Positions 1-11,263 of a stretch of DNA of 59,825 nucleotides are shown in pieces. The stretch comes from Rhodobacter sp. (GTDB taxonomy: Bacteria > Pseudomonadota > Alphaproteobacteria > Rhodobacterales > Rhodobacteraceae), in the NCBI GenBank assembly GCA_020250445.1, contig JADCEF010000063.1, positions 1 through 59,825 on the forward strand. Reading direction: 5' to 3'. The notes under the pieces are model-generated. The model was not told the DNA's origin, ran no database searches, and saw only the letters and a program-made list of their open reading frames with translations. Position numbers and translations under genes: made by a program. The stretch's first letter is position 1; the number at the start of each line of letters is the position of its first letter.

Positions 1-128
1 CCCGGCACCAACGCGATCGCCAGCATGCGCCGCGCCGCCCTGGCATCCTTCGCCTTCGCCGCCGCAGCCCGAAACTCACGCGCCGACAAATCCCTTCGTG
101 TGATCGCAACCGCCCTCAGAACCTCCAT
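1..128 (-). mobile_element. IS630-type transposase, N-terminal part, runs off the window
   Basis: An ORF starts with ATG at 128 and is still open at position 1. It encodes a helical N-terminus with LSAREFRAAAAKAKDARAA and then RRMLAIAL, which resembles the opening helices and the 'ARRLLALA' stretch of IS630-family transposases. The catalytic DDE domain would lie outside the window, so it cannot be seen whether the element is complete. It sits downstream of the tRNA-Ala gene on the same strand. The family assignment is pattern recognition on only 42 residues. Confidence 0.5.
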
Positions 129-245
129 GCTCCGATGGAGCAGAACCACAGCGGCAAACCGACGGGACCCCCGCCCGAGTCAAGGACCGGGGTGTTTGGT
201 ATGAGTGGCACAAATCGGCCCATCTGTTACCCCAGACGTTACCCC

Positions 246-272
246 AAATGAAAACACCGCCTGTGGGCGGTG
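246..272 (-). terminator. Rho-independent terminator of tRNA-Ala
   Basis: On the minus strand CACCGCC, a four-base loop and GGCGGTG form a perfect 7-bp stem followed by TTTTCATTT. It lies about 28 bases beyond the tRNA 3' end and fits an intrinsic terminator for the tRNA transcript. Confidence 0.75.
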
Positions 273-299
273 CATTCCTCGTGCCAAGTTCTTGTTTTT

Positions 300-375
<76 letters not shown>

Positions 376-463
376 ACTACAGGCGGACTTGGGTGCTCCG
401 CTGCGGCTCTTTACGGAAGGGCGCGGGGGGGTGCAAGCCAAAAACGCGGCCCGCCCCCCGCAA

Positions 464-799
464 TCACACTTCTTCCTCGTCGCCGCCCACATCCGCCAGA
501 TCATCCAGCGAAACGGTGTCGTCGGCGTCGTCTTCCAGCAGATCATCGTCGAGGTCCGCGTCATCGGCGACGCCGGGCTCCAGGATGTCGTCTTCCGCTT
601 CCAGATCGTCGACAAGCACATCCTCGTCCTTTTCGGGCAGCGGGCGCGCGATGACGACAGAGGCCGCCTTGCGGCGGGCGGATTCGATATCCACGATCTC
701 GCCCGAGTAGGGGCTGATGATCGGGGTCTTGTTCAGGTCGTAAAAGCGCTTGCCAGTGGTCGGGCAGATGCGCTTTGTGCCCCATTCCGGGTTGGGCAT
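464..799 (-). CDS. TIGR02300-type FYDLN acid-domain protein
   Basis: A 111-residue protein. The N-terminus ([20 protein letters not shown], residues 2-21) has the conserved Cys and the FYDLN signature, and the C-terminal half is very rich in Asp and Glu. This is the layout of the alphaproteobacterial FYDLN acid family, whose function is unknown. The reading frame opens further upstream, but the ATG at 799 is preserved in the family and has AGGGGA just upstream, so I take it as the start. It is transcribed towards the tRNA. No signal peptide or membrane segment is visible. Confidence 0.88.
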   Translation of the reverse strand: MPNPEWGTKRICPTTGKRFYDLNKTPIISPYSGEIVDIESARRKAASVVIARPLPEKDEDVLVDDLEAEDDILEPGVADDADLDDDLLEDDADDTVSLDDLADVGGDEEEV

Positions 800-955
800 G
801 GTTGTCCCCTTGAACTTCTGGCGAATGCAGGATCGCGCCCGCTTGCCACAAGACCCGTCGGCTGTCAAAGCCTTTCGCGGCTGCGGCGAAGGCAGGCAGA
901 CGGGGGTTTTCTGCCGCCGCCGAACGGGTATTCTGACCGCAGACAGGACAGGACC

Positions 956-1678
956 ATGCCGCTTCTGCCAGGACCGCCCCCGCTGGAGATCACCCTGCGC
1001 CGCAGCGCGCGGGCGCAGCGGTTTTCGCTGCGCGTGTCCCGTCTTGACGGGCGGGTGACGCTGTCGCTTCCGCCCGGCGCACGCGAGTCCGAGGCGATGG
1101 CCTTTGCCCGCCAGCAGGAACCCTGGATCCGGCGCGCCCTAGCCGATCTGCCGCAGACGGCCCCGGTCGGGCTTGGCGCGATCATTCCGGTGGAAGGGCG
1201 GCTTTTGCGGCTGGACGCGGGGCCGGGGCGGCTGATCCGCATCGAGGGTGATTCGCTGCTGATCCCCGGCAACCCGGCGCAGGCCGGGGTACGCGCGGGG
1301 GCCTTTCTGAGGCTTCTGGCGCGTGACCGGCTGACCGAGGCTTCTGACCGCCATGCGCAGATGATCGGGCGGCGCTACAGCCGGATTACCTTGCGCGATA
1401 CGCGGTCGCGCTGGGGGTCTTGCACCGCCGACGGGGCGCTGATGTATTCTTGGCGGCTGGTCATGGCCCCGCCTGCGGTGCTGGACTATGTCGCGGCCCA
1501 TGAGGTGGCGCATCTGGCGCAGATGAACCACTCGCCCGCGTTCTGGGCGGTCGTTGCCCGGCTGGTTCCCGGCCATGCCGCGCTGCGCCGCTGGCTGAAG
1601 CTGCACGGTCGGGCGCTGCACGGCCCCCGCTTTGTCGCCGCAGGACCTGTCGAGGCTGACAGGGACCCGGGATGTTGA
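956..1678 (+). CDS. YgjP-type (M48-like, DUF45) metallopeptidase
   Basis: A 240-residue protein. Its C-terminal half carries the family signature RWGSCT, then YSWRLVMAPPAVLDYVAAHE, where HEVAH is the zinc-binding HExxH motif, followed by an H-x-P-x-FW segment (NHSPAFW). Such proteins are small predicted zinc proteases of the YgjP/SprT-like group; their substrates are not well known. The frame is open from 389, but the ATG at 956 follows a GGACAGGA-like ribosome site and gives the usual family length, so upstream residues are not included. No export signal is seen. It points away from the FYDLN gene, so the two probably share an intergenic promoter region. Confidence 0.85.
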   Translation: MPLLPGPPPLEITLRRSARAQRFSLRVSRLDGRVTLSLPPGARESEAMAFARQQEPWIRRALADLPQTAPVGLGAIIPVEGRLLRLDAGPGRLIRIEGDSLLIPGNPAQAGVRAGAFLRLLARDRLTEASDRHAQMIGRRYSRITLRDTRSRWGSCTADGALMYSWRLVMAPPAVLDYVAAHEVAHLAQMNHSPAFWAVVARLVPGHAALRRWLKLHGRALHGPRFVAAGPVEADRDPGC

Positions 1679-2012
1679 AAGACGGTCGGGGTTCTGCCAA
1701 GCCCGCGTTGCGACACATGGGGAAAGAGAACTCCGCGCAAATTCATGGCCTGCGGCGTCCGGTAATCAGAAACGGAAGGTTTGCGTCACGCCTGCTTGGG
1801 CGCGAAGACGGCAAGTATCGCGGTCCTACGCGGGCGTGACGCGGTTTGCCACCTGTGCCCGGCTTGGGCGCATGGCCTTGCCGCTGTGCCGGCGGCGCAG
1901 ACGGTGGGGGGTAAGCCGGGCGACGTCATTCCGCAGGGCGGCGCATCCCGAACCGCGCTCGCGGCGGCCCATGTGCCAGTGATCGCGCAACTGGCCCGTC
2001 AGTCCGTTGGCC
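1679..2012. other. Intergenic stretch, no gene supported
   Basis: No reading frame here has a recognisable product on either strand. It leads into the decayed transposase that follows and is probably part of the same scar. Confidence 0.4.
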
Positions 2013-2400
2013 GAAGTCAGGGGTTTGTGCGAGGATAACCCCTTGTGGTAGGGACGCCATCCTGGCCTGACCCTGCGCGCGTCGGACGCGCGCAGGGTCA
2101 CCGGGTCTCGGACAGCACCGTCGGGCGCTTCGCCGCTGACCTCCTGAAGTACGGCCTGATCGCCGCGGTCGCCGCCTTCATCCAGGCCCGCACGGTCCGG
2201 CACCCGCGACGGGCGCACGCGCAAAAATCGCGTAAAGACCGCACAAAGCGCTGCCTGTCTGTTAGGGTGGGCCGCTGCCTGGCGGTGGCCCTAGCGGCCC
2301 GCGTCCCCGACAGGCCCATCGCTGCCATGCCCTTCACCTTGAAGGCGATCCGGAGCGACGGCGGTTCAGAGTTACCGCCCGGAAACCGGCAATCGCCCGG
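2013..2400 (+). pseudogene. Degenerate IS481-type transposase remnant
   Basis: Broken pieces of an IS481-family integrase-like transposase can be read in shifting plus-strand frames. EVRGLCEDNP with a following stop resembles the 'RELRETHPRWG' segment. HRVSDSTVGR resembles the 'S-STVGR' helix. LKAIRSDGGSE (about 2340-2373) resembles the 'RAIQVDGGSEF' segment with its catalytic Asp. The first catalytic Asp region and the C-terminal Glu motif cannot be found, and spacing between pieces is shorter than normal, so there are internal deletions and frameshifts. It cannot be functional. Confidence 0.5.
2068..2100. repeat. Perfect 15-bp-arm inverted repeat
   Basis: TGACCCTGCGCGCGT (2068-2082) and its exact reverse complement (2086-2100) are separated by three bases. 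It lies inside the transposase remnant. No T-run follows on either strand, so a terminator role is not supported; it may be a by-product of decay or a structured recombination scar. Confidence 0.6.
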
Positions 2401-2727
2401 TGCGGGCGAAGGTGCCAAGCCACCCCCCTCAATCGATAGGATCGACAAAGGCCGTCACCGCCATCCGCCCTGCAATACCTCCATCTCATCTTGAAGGTCT
2501 TCTTGCAGCCAGGTCGCCCGCCAGGAACACGGCAAACCAATGGGGCGGGACCGCCGCTTACCATGACTTGCGCAAATCCCAAACCGCAGAGCCCGACCAG
2601 CATCAGGCGATTGACCTGGCAAGGCCCGGTCGGGCGTTGTCGCATTCCCTGCGGTGTGGCAAAGCACAGCGGATGACGCAGCGGGCCGGGCGGCCCGATC
2701 GGGCGGATCAAGGCATAGGGCCGAACC
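2401..2727. other. Intergenic stretch, no gene supported
   Basis: Overlapping frames are open on both strands but none matches a known protein. It is likely the 3' remainder of the IS481-type scar together with the slyX promoter region. Confidence 0.4.
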
Positions 2728-2928
2728 ATGACCGGGATGACATCTTTGGAAGAGCGTATTGCGCATCTGAGCCGCGCAGTCGATGATCTGTCGGATATGG
2801 TGGCGCGACAGGCGGCCGATATCGACCGGCTGACGCGCCGCGTCACAATGCTGCTGGAGCGCGAGGCCGAACGCGAGGCCGATGGCGGAAGCCTTGCTTT
2901 GGGCGACAGGCGTCCCCCGCACTGGTAG
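2728..2928 (+). CDS. slyX: SlyX family protein
   Basis: A 66-residue coiled-coil protein. Residues 6-45 form heptad-rich helix (LEERIAHLSRAVDDLSDMVA onward), followed by a charged Glu/Arg stretch and the typical SlyX ending RRPPHW. SlyX proteins are short cytosolic proteins of unknown role, named from linkage to slyD in enterics. The first ATG at 2728 fits; MTSLEER at 2737 is an alternative start. It converges on the short LuxR-like gene on the other strand. Confidence 0.85.
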   Translation: MTGMTSLEERIAHLSRAVDDLSDMVARQAADIDRLTRRVTMLLEREAEREADGGSLALGDRRPPHW

Positions 2929-2957
2929 CCGGGCGGTGCGGCCCGCCCGTCATCCGG

Positions 2958-3452
2958 TCAGGGGCGTGCCGCGCCGCGCAGACGGTCGTTCAGCGCGACG
3001 AAAGGGGCCAGATCAGACGGGGCCATCTCTGACAAGCCATCCGTCACGTCATGCAGCGATATCACCACATCCTGCGCCAGATTTCGCAGATGCGCGGCAA
3101 TGGGTGCCTGCGACGCGGCAAAGAACCCAAGCGACCGGGTCGTCATGTCTCCCACGGAAACGACGATGCCATGCAGCAACCCATATCCCGCCGCCTGTTC
3201 AAGAACGCCGGCAACGTCCCCCGCGGCAAGGTCCTTCCAGTCGCAGATGCCACTGTTTGCCATGCCCCACCCGACGGCCGGATCGACAAAAAGCAGCCCG
3301 TTTCGGGCATAGTGCGCTATCCAATCTTCAGGATATGTCTGGTAGAGCAACGTGGGATGGTTGAACCGGATTCGCAGGCCGATCGCAAAATACCAGTCCG
3401 GCACCGCAACCAGACGTTGCAACTGGTGGTCTATCCTTTGTATTCGTTTCAT
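2958..3452 (-). CDS. LuxR-type autoinducer-binding domain protein lacking HTH
   Basis: A 164-residue protein that is only the N-terminal signal-binding half of a LuxR regulator. The pocket residues are W44, Y48, D57 and W72, with the same spacing (4, 9, 15) as W57, Y61, D70 and W85 of TraR. The gene stops where the helix-turn-helix domain would start, and no decayed HTH is visible in the 30 bases before slyX, so this looks like a deliberate short form or a clean truncation. Known precedent: TrlR, an HTH-less TraR, blocks TraR through mixed dimers. It is divergent from two full-length LuxR genes. A role as acyl-homoserine-lactone sink or antagonist of its neighbours is inference. Confidence 0.8.
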   Translation of the reverse strand: MKRIQRIDHQLQRLVAVPDWYFAIGLRIRFNHPTLLYQTYPEDWIAHYARNGLLFVDPAVGWGMANSGICDWKDLAAGDVAGVLEQAAGYGLLHGIVVSVGDMTTRSLGFFAASQAPIAAHLRNLAQDVVISLHDVTDGLSEMAPSDLAPFVALNDRLRGAARP

Positions 3453-3558
3453 GGCGCGTTGGTATGAATCCGGATGACAGCATGATTACGCGAGACTTGA
3501 ACTTCAGTCCTTGCGCCACGTCTTCCGAAGATAAGGCACCCAAGGACATCTGTCCATT

Positions 3559-4173
3559 ATGAGGCTGGCCGAATGCAAGGAGCTTTTCGCATTGATCGCG
3601 CCCGCTGGATACTATGCCGCCCTGCGGCTTGGGTTCTTTTCCCCCGAGGAGGAACTGAACAGTTTTGCAGCGCGCTGGATTGACCACTACACGATCAACG
3701 GGCTTGCGCTGCATGATCCGCTGATGCGCTGGATCTACTCCGGCAGCGGCGCGCGACGCTGGAGCGAACTTTGTCTTCCCGATCCGATGGGCGTCCTGAA
3801 ATCCTACGCCGCGTTCGGGATGCCGTTCGGTGCCGTCATCTGCGTAACCGCCGAAGAAGACCTTCCGCGCCGGACCTTTGGCTATTTCGCGCGTCAGGAC
3901 CGCGAACTGACCCAGGCAGAGATGACCGAACTGGAAGCCTTGCTGCGGGCCGCACATTTTCAGGAGCCGAAAGAAGACCAGCCCCTGACCCGCGCACAGA
4001 CGGAGGCGCTTCGGCTGCTGTCGCGGGGGATGCGACTGAAGGAGATTGCTTATGCGCTGGGGATTTCCGAAAGTGCGGTCAAGGCGCGATTGAAAAGCGC
4101 GATGGCCCGCATGGACGCCCGAACCCCGGTTCAAGCCGCATCCATCGCGTCACAAAGGGGTCTGCTGAAGTAG
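3559..4173 (+). CDS. LuxR-family quorum-sensing-type regulator (1)
   Basis: A 204-residue protein. Its autoinducer-binding domain (about 5-135) has W40, Y44, D53 and W68 in the TraR spacing. Its C-terminal LuxR HTH (about 143-200) includes LKEIAYALGISESAVKARL. It is shorter than usual (about 235-250), mainly at the N-terminus. It is followed after three bases by a second luxR gene, so they form an operon. The upstream gap of about 105 bases is shared with the divergent HTH-less gene; I could not find a convincing 20-bp lux box there. No luxI-type synthase is in the window, so it is a solo on present evidence. Confidence 0.85.
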   Translation: MRLAECKELFALIAPAGYYAALRLGFFSPEEELNSFAARWIDHYTINGLALHDPLMRWIYSGSGARRWSELCLPDPMGVLKSYAAFGMPFGAVICVTAEEDLPRRTFGYFARQDRELTQAEMTELEALLRAAHFQEPKEDQPLTRAQTEALRLLSRGMRLKEIAYALGISESAVKARLKSAMARMDARTPVQAASIASQRGLLK

Positions 4174-4176
4174 AGT

Positions 4177-4878
4177 ATGGATCTTGTTGATCTCAGTACC
4201 GTCGCAGGCCATTCGGAGAACTTCGAACGGTTCATCGAACAGCTGTGCAGGCGCCTGGGGGTTGAATACGGGTCCTATGCGACGATGAACCCGGTGACCG
4301 GTGCCGTTCAGGGCTATGCGACCTACCGCGAGGACTGGAAGCGGCATTACGCGGATCACAAGCTTCACCATGTGGACCCGACGATCCACCGCTCGGCGCT
4401 CAGCATTTCTCCCGTGGACTGGAACCGCTTCGAACGCGACGCGCGGTTTCATGCCGTCTTCAGGTCAGCCGGTGATTTCGGTATCTGTCCTCAAGGCGTA
4501 ACGGTGCCAATCCGCGGACCCTATGGCGACCGCGGGCTTCTCAGCGTGACGGCGCGGGTCTCTGAGACAGAGTGGCAAAAGCTGCGCCCGACCCTGATGG
4601 GCGACCTGCAACTGGCGGCCGTGCATCTGCACGATGCTGTGATGCGGTCCGGCCTGCTCTTGCCGCCTTTGGCGCAGCCCTTGTTGTCCGGACGTGAACG
4701 CGAAGTGCTGCAATGGGTGGCCGCAGGAAAATCCCAGCAGGATGTCGGCGATATCCTTGGCATTTCCAACCGCACGGTCGAAGTGCACCTGCGATCCGCG
4801 CGGGAAAAGCTTGGGGCGCTGACCACGGTGCAGGCCGTTGGCCGCGCGATCGGCCTCAACATCATCTTCCCCCGGTGA
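4177..4878 (+). CDS. LuxR-family quorum-sensing-type regulator (2)
   Basis: A 233-residue protein of standard LuxR length. The signal pocket residues W54, Y58, D67 and W82 keep the TraR spacing. The HTH domain starts at about residue 168 with LSGREREVLQWVAAGKSQQD and continues GISNRTVEVHL. It follows the previous luxR gene with a three-base gap and is probably cotranslated. With the two neighbouring genes it gives three related signal-binding domains in 1.9 kb, suggesting local duplication and divergence. The signal may be a homoserine lactone or another molecule. Confidence 0.87.
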   Translation: MDLVDLSTVAGHSENFERFIEQLCRRLGVEYGSYATMNPVTGAVQGYATYREDWKRHYADHKLHHVDPTIHRSALSISPVDWNRFERDARFHAVFRSAGDFGICPQGVTVPIRGPYGDRGLLSVTARVSETEWQKLRPTLMGDLQLAAVHLHDAVMRSGLLLPPLAQPLLSGREREVLQWVAAGKSQQDVGDILGISNRTVEVHLRSAREKLGALTTVQAVGRAIGLNIIFPR

Positions 4879-5326
4879 ACCGATCATAAGGTGTGGTGCC
4901 CTCGATCCGAAGCGCACCCCGATGCCTGAAAGCAGATTCGGCATTCCTGTGGCCGGAAACGGCTGCGGATTGTGCCGATCTGCAGTCAGAATGCCCCGCA
5001 GCGCCCGGCGTCCGTCTTTAGGACTGTGGTCCCAAGCTTTGCGACTACGAGGGTGTGACCGCCACCGGTGCGGGTACAGGCCCGATTGATCCTGAGAGGG
5101 TAAGGTCGGGCAGGCAGGATGGAAAAGCATCAGGTCATGCCCCCCCTGGGCGGCTTTTCGCGCCGGGCAGGTCGCGCAACCGGCCCGGTACATCGCACCG
5201 CCGGGCACCAAAGGTGTTGTCGGCGGGCCGTTGCCGGGGCGCTGCCGCGCGTGAAGGGATTGGCACCGTTTGACCGCCTGCGCGATGTCGCCGGGCGGTC
5301 TTGCGCCGCCTTTGGCGGTCTCGCGG
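4879..5326. other. Intergenic stretch with a carB-end stem-loop
   Basis: About 450 bases with no supported gene. CCGCC-TTT-GGCGG at 5306-5318, just after the carB stop, could form a short stem-loop, but no T-run follows it on the minus strand. The rest holds nothing I recognise. Confidence 0.4.
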
Positions 5327-8659
<3,333 letters not shown>

Positions 8660-8737
8660 GTCCGGTCCCCTGTGCGCAAATTGACGGGGTTATAGACGCA
8701 AGCGGGCGCGGCACAAGGGGCAACCGCCACCGCTGCG

Positions 8738-8766
8738 TTGACGCAGGCCGCCGAGTTAGCTAACTT
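8738..8766 (+). promoter_or_regulatory. Promoter and palindromic operator of the toxin-antitoxin pair
   Basis: TTGACG (8738-8743) and TAACTT (8761-8766), 17 bases apart, form a plausible promoter. The perfect palindrome AGTTAGCTAACT (8754-8765) overlaps the -10 box, 25 bases before the antitoxin ATG. Phd/YefM antitoxins repress their own promoters at such palindromes, so this is a good candidate autoregulatory operator. Confidence 0.6.
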
Positions 8767-8790
8767 AGCCAGGTGCAGAAGGGGCCGATC

Positions 8791-9015
8791 ATGCAGATGA
8801 CGATACATGCCGCCAAGACCAACCTGTCCAGGCTGATCGACGCCGCGCTGCGGGGCGAAGAGGTGATCATTGCCCGTGGCAACACGCCGGTCGTGCGGCT
8901 GGTGCCGGTGGTGGAGGGCAAAAAGTTCAAGATCGGACTTCCCGAGTTCCAGGGCATGTCCTGCCCGGACTTTCTGGAGCCGATGTCCGAAGAAGAGCTT
9001 CGGCTCTGGGAATGA
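8791..9015 (+). CDS. Type II antitoxin, Phd/YefM family
   Basis: A 74-residue protein with the Phd/YefM N-terminal DNA-binding fold signature: MTIHAAKTNLSRLIDAALRG, then GEEVIIARGNTPVVRLVPV. The acidic C-terminal tail (PMSEEELRLWE) would wrap the toxin. ATG 8791 is chosen because AGAAGGGG lies seven bases upstream; a GTG at 8773 is in frame but lacks a site. Its stop overlaps the toxin start (ATGA), giving translational coupling. It should neutralise the PIN toxin and repress the operon through the upstream palindrome. Confidence 0.9.
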   Translation: MQMTIHAAKTNLSRLIDAALRGEEVIIARGNTPVVRLVPVVEGKKFKIGLPEFQGMSCPDFLEPMSEEELRLWE

Positions 9016-9401
9016 GCGGAACCGTTCTTTTGGACACCCATGTCTGGGTGTGGTCGTTACTGGGTGTCGGGCTGACCGCCGGGGCGCGATTGGCAATGGA
9101 AACGGCTGCCATCACGATGGTCTCGCCCGTCTCGATGTTTGAGATTTGCCAGAAGGTGCGCCTTGGCAAGTGGCCGGATATGGAACCCAAGGTCCCGACC
9201 CTGCAACACGCTCTTGCCACCCAAGGCGGGCGCTGGGCAGATGTGACGCCTGACCTTGCCCGGCTGGCCGGATCGCTGGACTGGCCGCACCGCGACCCGT
9301 TTGACCGGCTGCTGGCGGCGACGGCGCTGGTGAACGGGTGGCCGTTGATCTCGGCCGATCCGGCCTTCGACAGTCTGACGGGGCTGCGGCGCGTCTGGTA
9401 A
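9012..9401 (+). CDS. Type II toxin, PIN-domain (VapC-like) ribonuclease
   Basis: A 129-residue PIN-domain protein. The acidic residues expected of the Mg-dependent RNase site are D8 (LLDTHVWVW), E44 (SMFEI), D95/D98 (RDPFDRLLAATAL) and D116 (ISADPAFD). Such toxins cleave tRNA or other RNA when the antitoxin is degraded. It overlaps the antitoxin stop by four bases. All key residues are present, so the module looks intact. A strong stem-loop follows the stop. Confidence 0.9.
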   Translation: MSGTVLLDTHVWVWSLLGVGLTAGARLAMETAAITMVSPVSMFEICQKVRLGKWPDMEPKVPTLQHALATQGGRWADVTPDLARLAGSLDWPHRDPFDRLLAATALVNGWPLISADPAFDSLTGLRRVW

Positions 9402-9413
9402 CAAGGATGCAAG

Positions 9414-9439
9414 AAGGGCCGGCGGTTGCCCCGGCCCTT
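9414..9439. terminator. Bidirectional stem-loop terminator
   Basis: AAGGGCCGG (9414-9422) and CCGGCCCTT (9431-9439) form a perfect 9-bp stem with an eight-base loop. It lies between the convergent toxin and permease genes. An A/T-poor tail follows on both sides, so efficiency is uncertain. Confidence 0.65.
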
Positions 9440-9457
9440 GTATGGTGTTGCGTAAGG

Positions 9458-11020
9458 TTAGACCTTTTCGCCAACCGCCGCTTCGGCGGCTGCGATGATG
9501 GCCCGGCGCTTTTCTATGCGGTCGCCCGTGGGCGGGCCTTCAAAGCGGCGGTTTTCAACCGCAATCCACAGGACAATGGCCAGGGCAATGAAGCCGACCA
9601 CGATCCACAGCACCTTGTCATTCGGCGGCTGCACAGCAATGAAGAAGATGATCCCCTTGCCGATCAGCGCCAGCACGCAGACCAGCTTGAACACGCCGCC
9701 CGGCATCGCCCAGGGGCCGGGGGTCGGCCATTTCGGTCCGCCATAGGCCAGCATGCCGGCCAGGATCGGGATGATGAAGGACAGAAACAGGAACACCAGC
9801 GTCGAATTGACAACGATGGTGTACAGGTTCGTCCCGCCGATCGACACGAACTGCGCGGCGAAGACATAAAGGATGCACAGGATCGACGACGTCCAGATCG
9901 CGTTCACCGGCGTGCGGAAGCGCGGCGAGACGCTGGCCAGCGCCTTTGAGGCCACGGGCATGCCGTCATCGCGGCTGAACGCGAACAGCATCCGGCTGGC
10001 CGAGGTGACGGTGGCCAGACCGCACAGAAGCTGGGCGATCAGGATGCCAAGATAGATGATGTCGCGCAGCACCGTGGGCAGCAGGGCATTCATCGTTTCG
10101 TAAAACACGCCCCACCCCTGCGCCGCGCCCGCATTCAGGTCGGGGATCGCAAGCATGATGGCGCAGATCATCACCCAGCCGATCAGCGAAGACCACAGCA
10201 CGGCCGATACGATGCCCCTTGGCACCGAAATGGCCGCGTTCCTGGTTTCTTCGGACGTGTGGGCCGAGGCATCATAGCCGGTGATCGTGTAGACCGGCAG
10301 CAGAAGGCACAGCAGGAACAGAACTAGCATGCTGTTGTTCTGCGGGAACACACTGACGTCGGGGGGTTCGCCCGAAAAGTTGGTAAAGGTCCACAGCCGC
10401 GAGAAATCCAAGGCCGGGGCAAAGGCAAGCAGCGAAACAACCAGCACCGCCGTGGTCACGAAGATGATATAGCCCGAGAAGTCGGTCAGAAGGGTTGTGA
10501 CCCGGATTCCAAGGTGGTTGAACAGCGCCTGGATGACCGTGATCACGGCAACGAACGTCACGACGTGACCGGCCGAGGTGGTCATGCCCACAAGGCCGCC
10601 GAAGGTGCCCTGAAAGAACAGGGCGGTGCCGATGTTGATGGCACCCAGCACGGTGATCAGGCCCAGAAGGTTGAGCCAGGCCGTCAGCCAGCCCCAGAAC
10701 CGGTTCCCCAGGATCGAGGCCCAGTGATACAGCCCCCCCGCCGTGGGAAAGGCACTGGCGATCTGCGCCATGGCCAGGGCGAACATGGCCGAGACAAGGC
10801 AGCCCACAATCCAGCCGATGCCCGCCCCCGCGCCGCCGACGCCGCCCAGCGCCTGCGGGAAAGAGTTGATGCCCCCGGACAGGATGCAGATGATCGAAAA
10901 TGAAATCGCGAAGTTCGAAAACTTCGACATGCTGCGCGACAGTTCCTGGGCATAGCCCATACCGTGCAGGACCTTGATATCCTCGCGCCGCTCTTTGTCG
11001 GTGTAGTCGTCGATGGCCAT
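9458..11020 (-). CDS. APC-family amino acid permease
   Basis: A 520-residue inner-membrane transporter with about 12 hydrophobic segments. The first segment carries FAISFSIICILSGGINSFPQ and is followed by the Gly/Ala-rich loop and FPTAGGLYHWASILG, typical of the amino acid-polyamine-organocation family, in the branch that includes GABA and choline-type permeases of fungi and bacteria. The substrate cannot be read from the sequence. The soluble N-terminus (DDYTDKERREDIKVLHGMG) is about 25 residues. It is monocistronic and divergent from pabB, with 243 bases between their starts. Confidence 0.88.
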   Translation of the reverse strand: MAIDDYTDKERREDIKVLHGMGYAQELSRSMSKFSNFAISFSIICILSGGINSFPQALGGVGGAGAGIGWIVGCLVSAMFALAMAQIASAFPTAGGLYHWASILGNRFWGWLTAWLNLLGLITVLGAINIGTALFFQGTFGGLVGMTTSAGHVVTFVAVITVIQALFNHLGIRVTTLLTDFSGYIIFVTTAVLVVSLLAFAPALDFSRLWTFTNFSGEPPDVSVFPQNNSMLVLFLLCLLLPVYTITGYDASAHTSEETRNAAISVPRGIVSAVLWSSLIGWVMICAIMLAIPDLNAGAAQGWGVFYETMNALLPTVLRDIIYLGILIAQLLCGLATVTSASRMLFAFSRDDGMPVASKALASVSPRFRTPVNAIWTSSILCILYVFAAQFVSIGGTNLYTIVVNSTLVFLFLSFIIPILAGMLAYGGPKWPTPGPWAMPGGVFKLVCVLALIGKGIIFFIAVQPPNDKVLWIVVGFIALAIVLWIAVENRRFEGPPTGDRIEKRRAIIAAAEAAVGEKV

Positions 11021-11263
11021 TGTGTTCCCTCTGACCTGTTGGTCTGTCTGTTATGATTGAAGGGCGGGTCGGATGCCCTCGTGCACTACGGAAGCCCCAA
11101 AAACCGGGGCTGGCAACAGAATTGTTCACGTTCTGCGCAGTGTGCCCCCCGAACCGTCGCACGGGTGTCGCAAAAGACTCACGTTGCGCGGCAAAGAGGC
11201 GGGCCATATGTGACGGGTCCGGCACGGCTGCGGGCCGAAGCGCGGCGGAAGGAAAGGGCAAAC

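Noticed and set aside
226-245. Direct repeat GTTACCCC (226-233, 238-245) near tRNA-Ala as a possible phage attachment site
   Set aside because: No copy of the tRNA 3' end and no integrase gene were found nearby, so an att site cannot be supported.
389-955. In-frame upstream extension of the YgjP-type protein
   Set aside because: Overlaps the FYDLN gene on the other strand and is not part of the family; ATG 956 has a ribosome site.
3453-3558. lux box between the divergent LuxR-type genes
   Set aside because: No 18-20 bp palindrome of the expected pattern could be found by eye.
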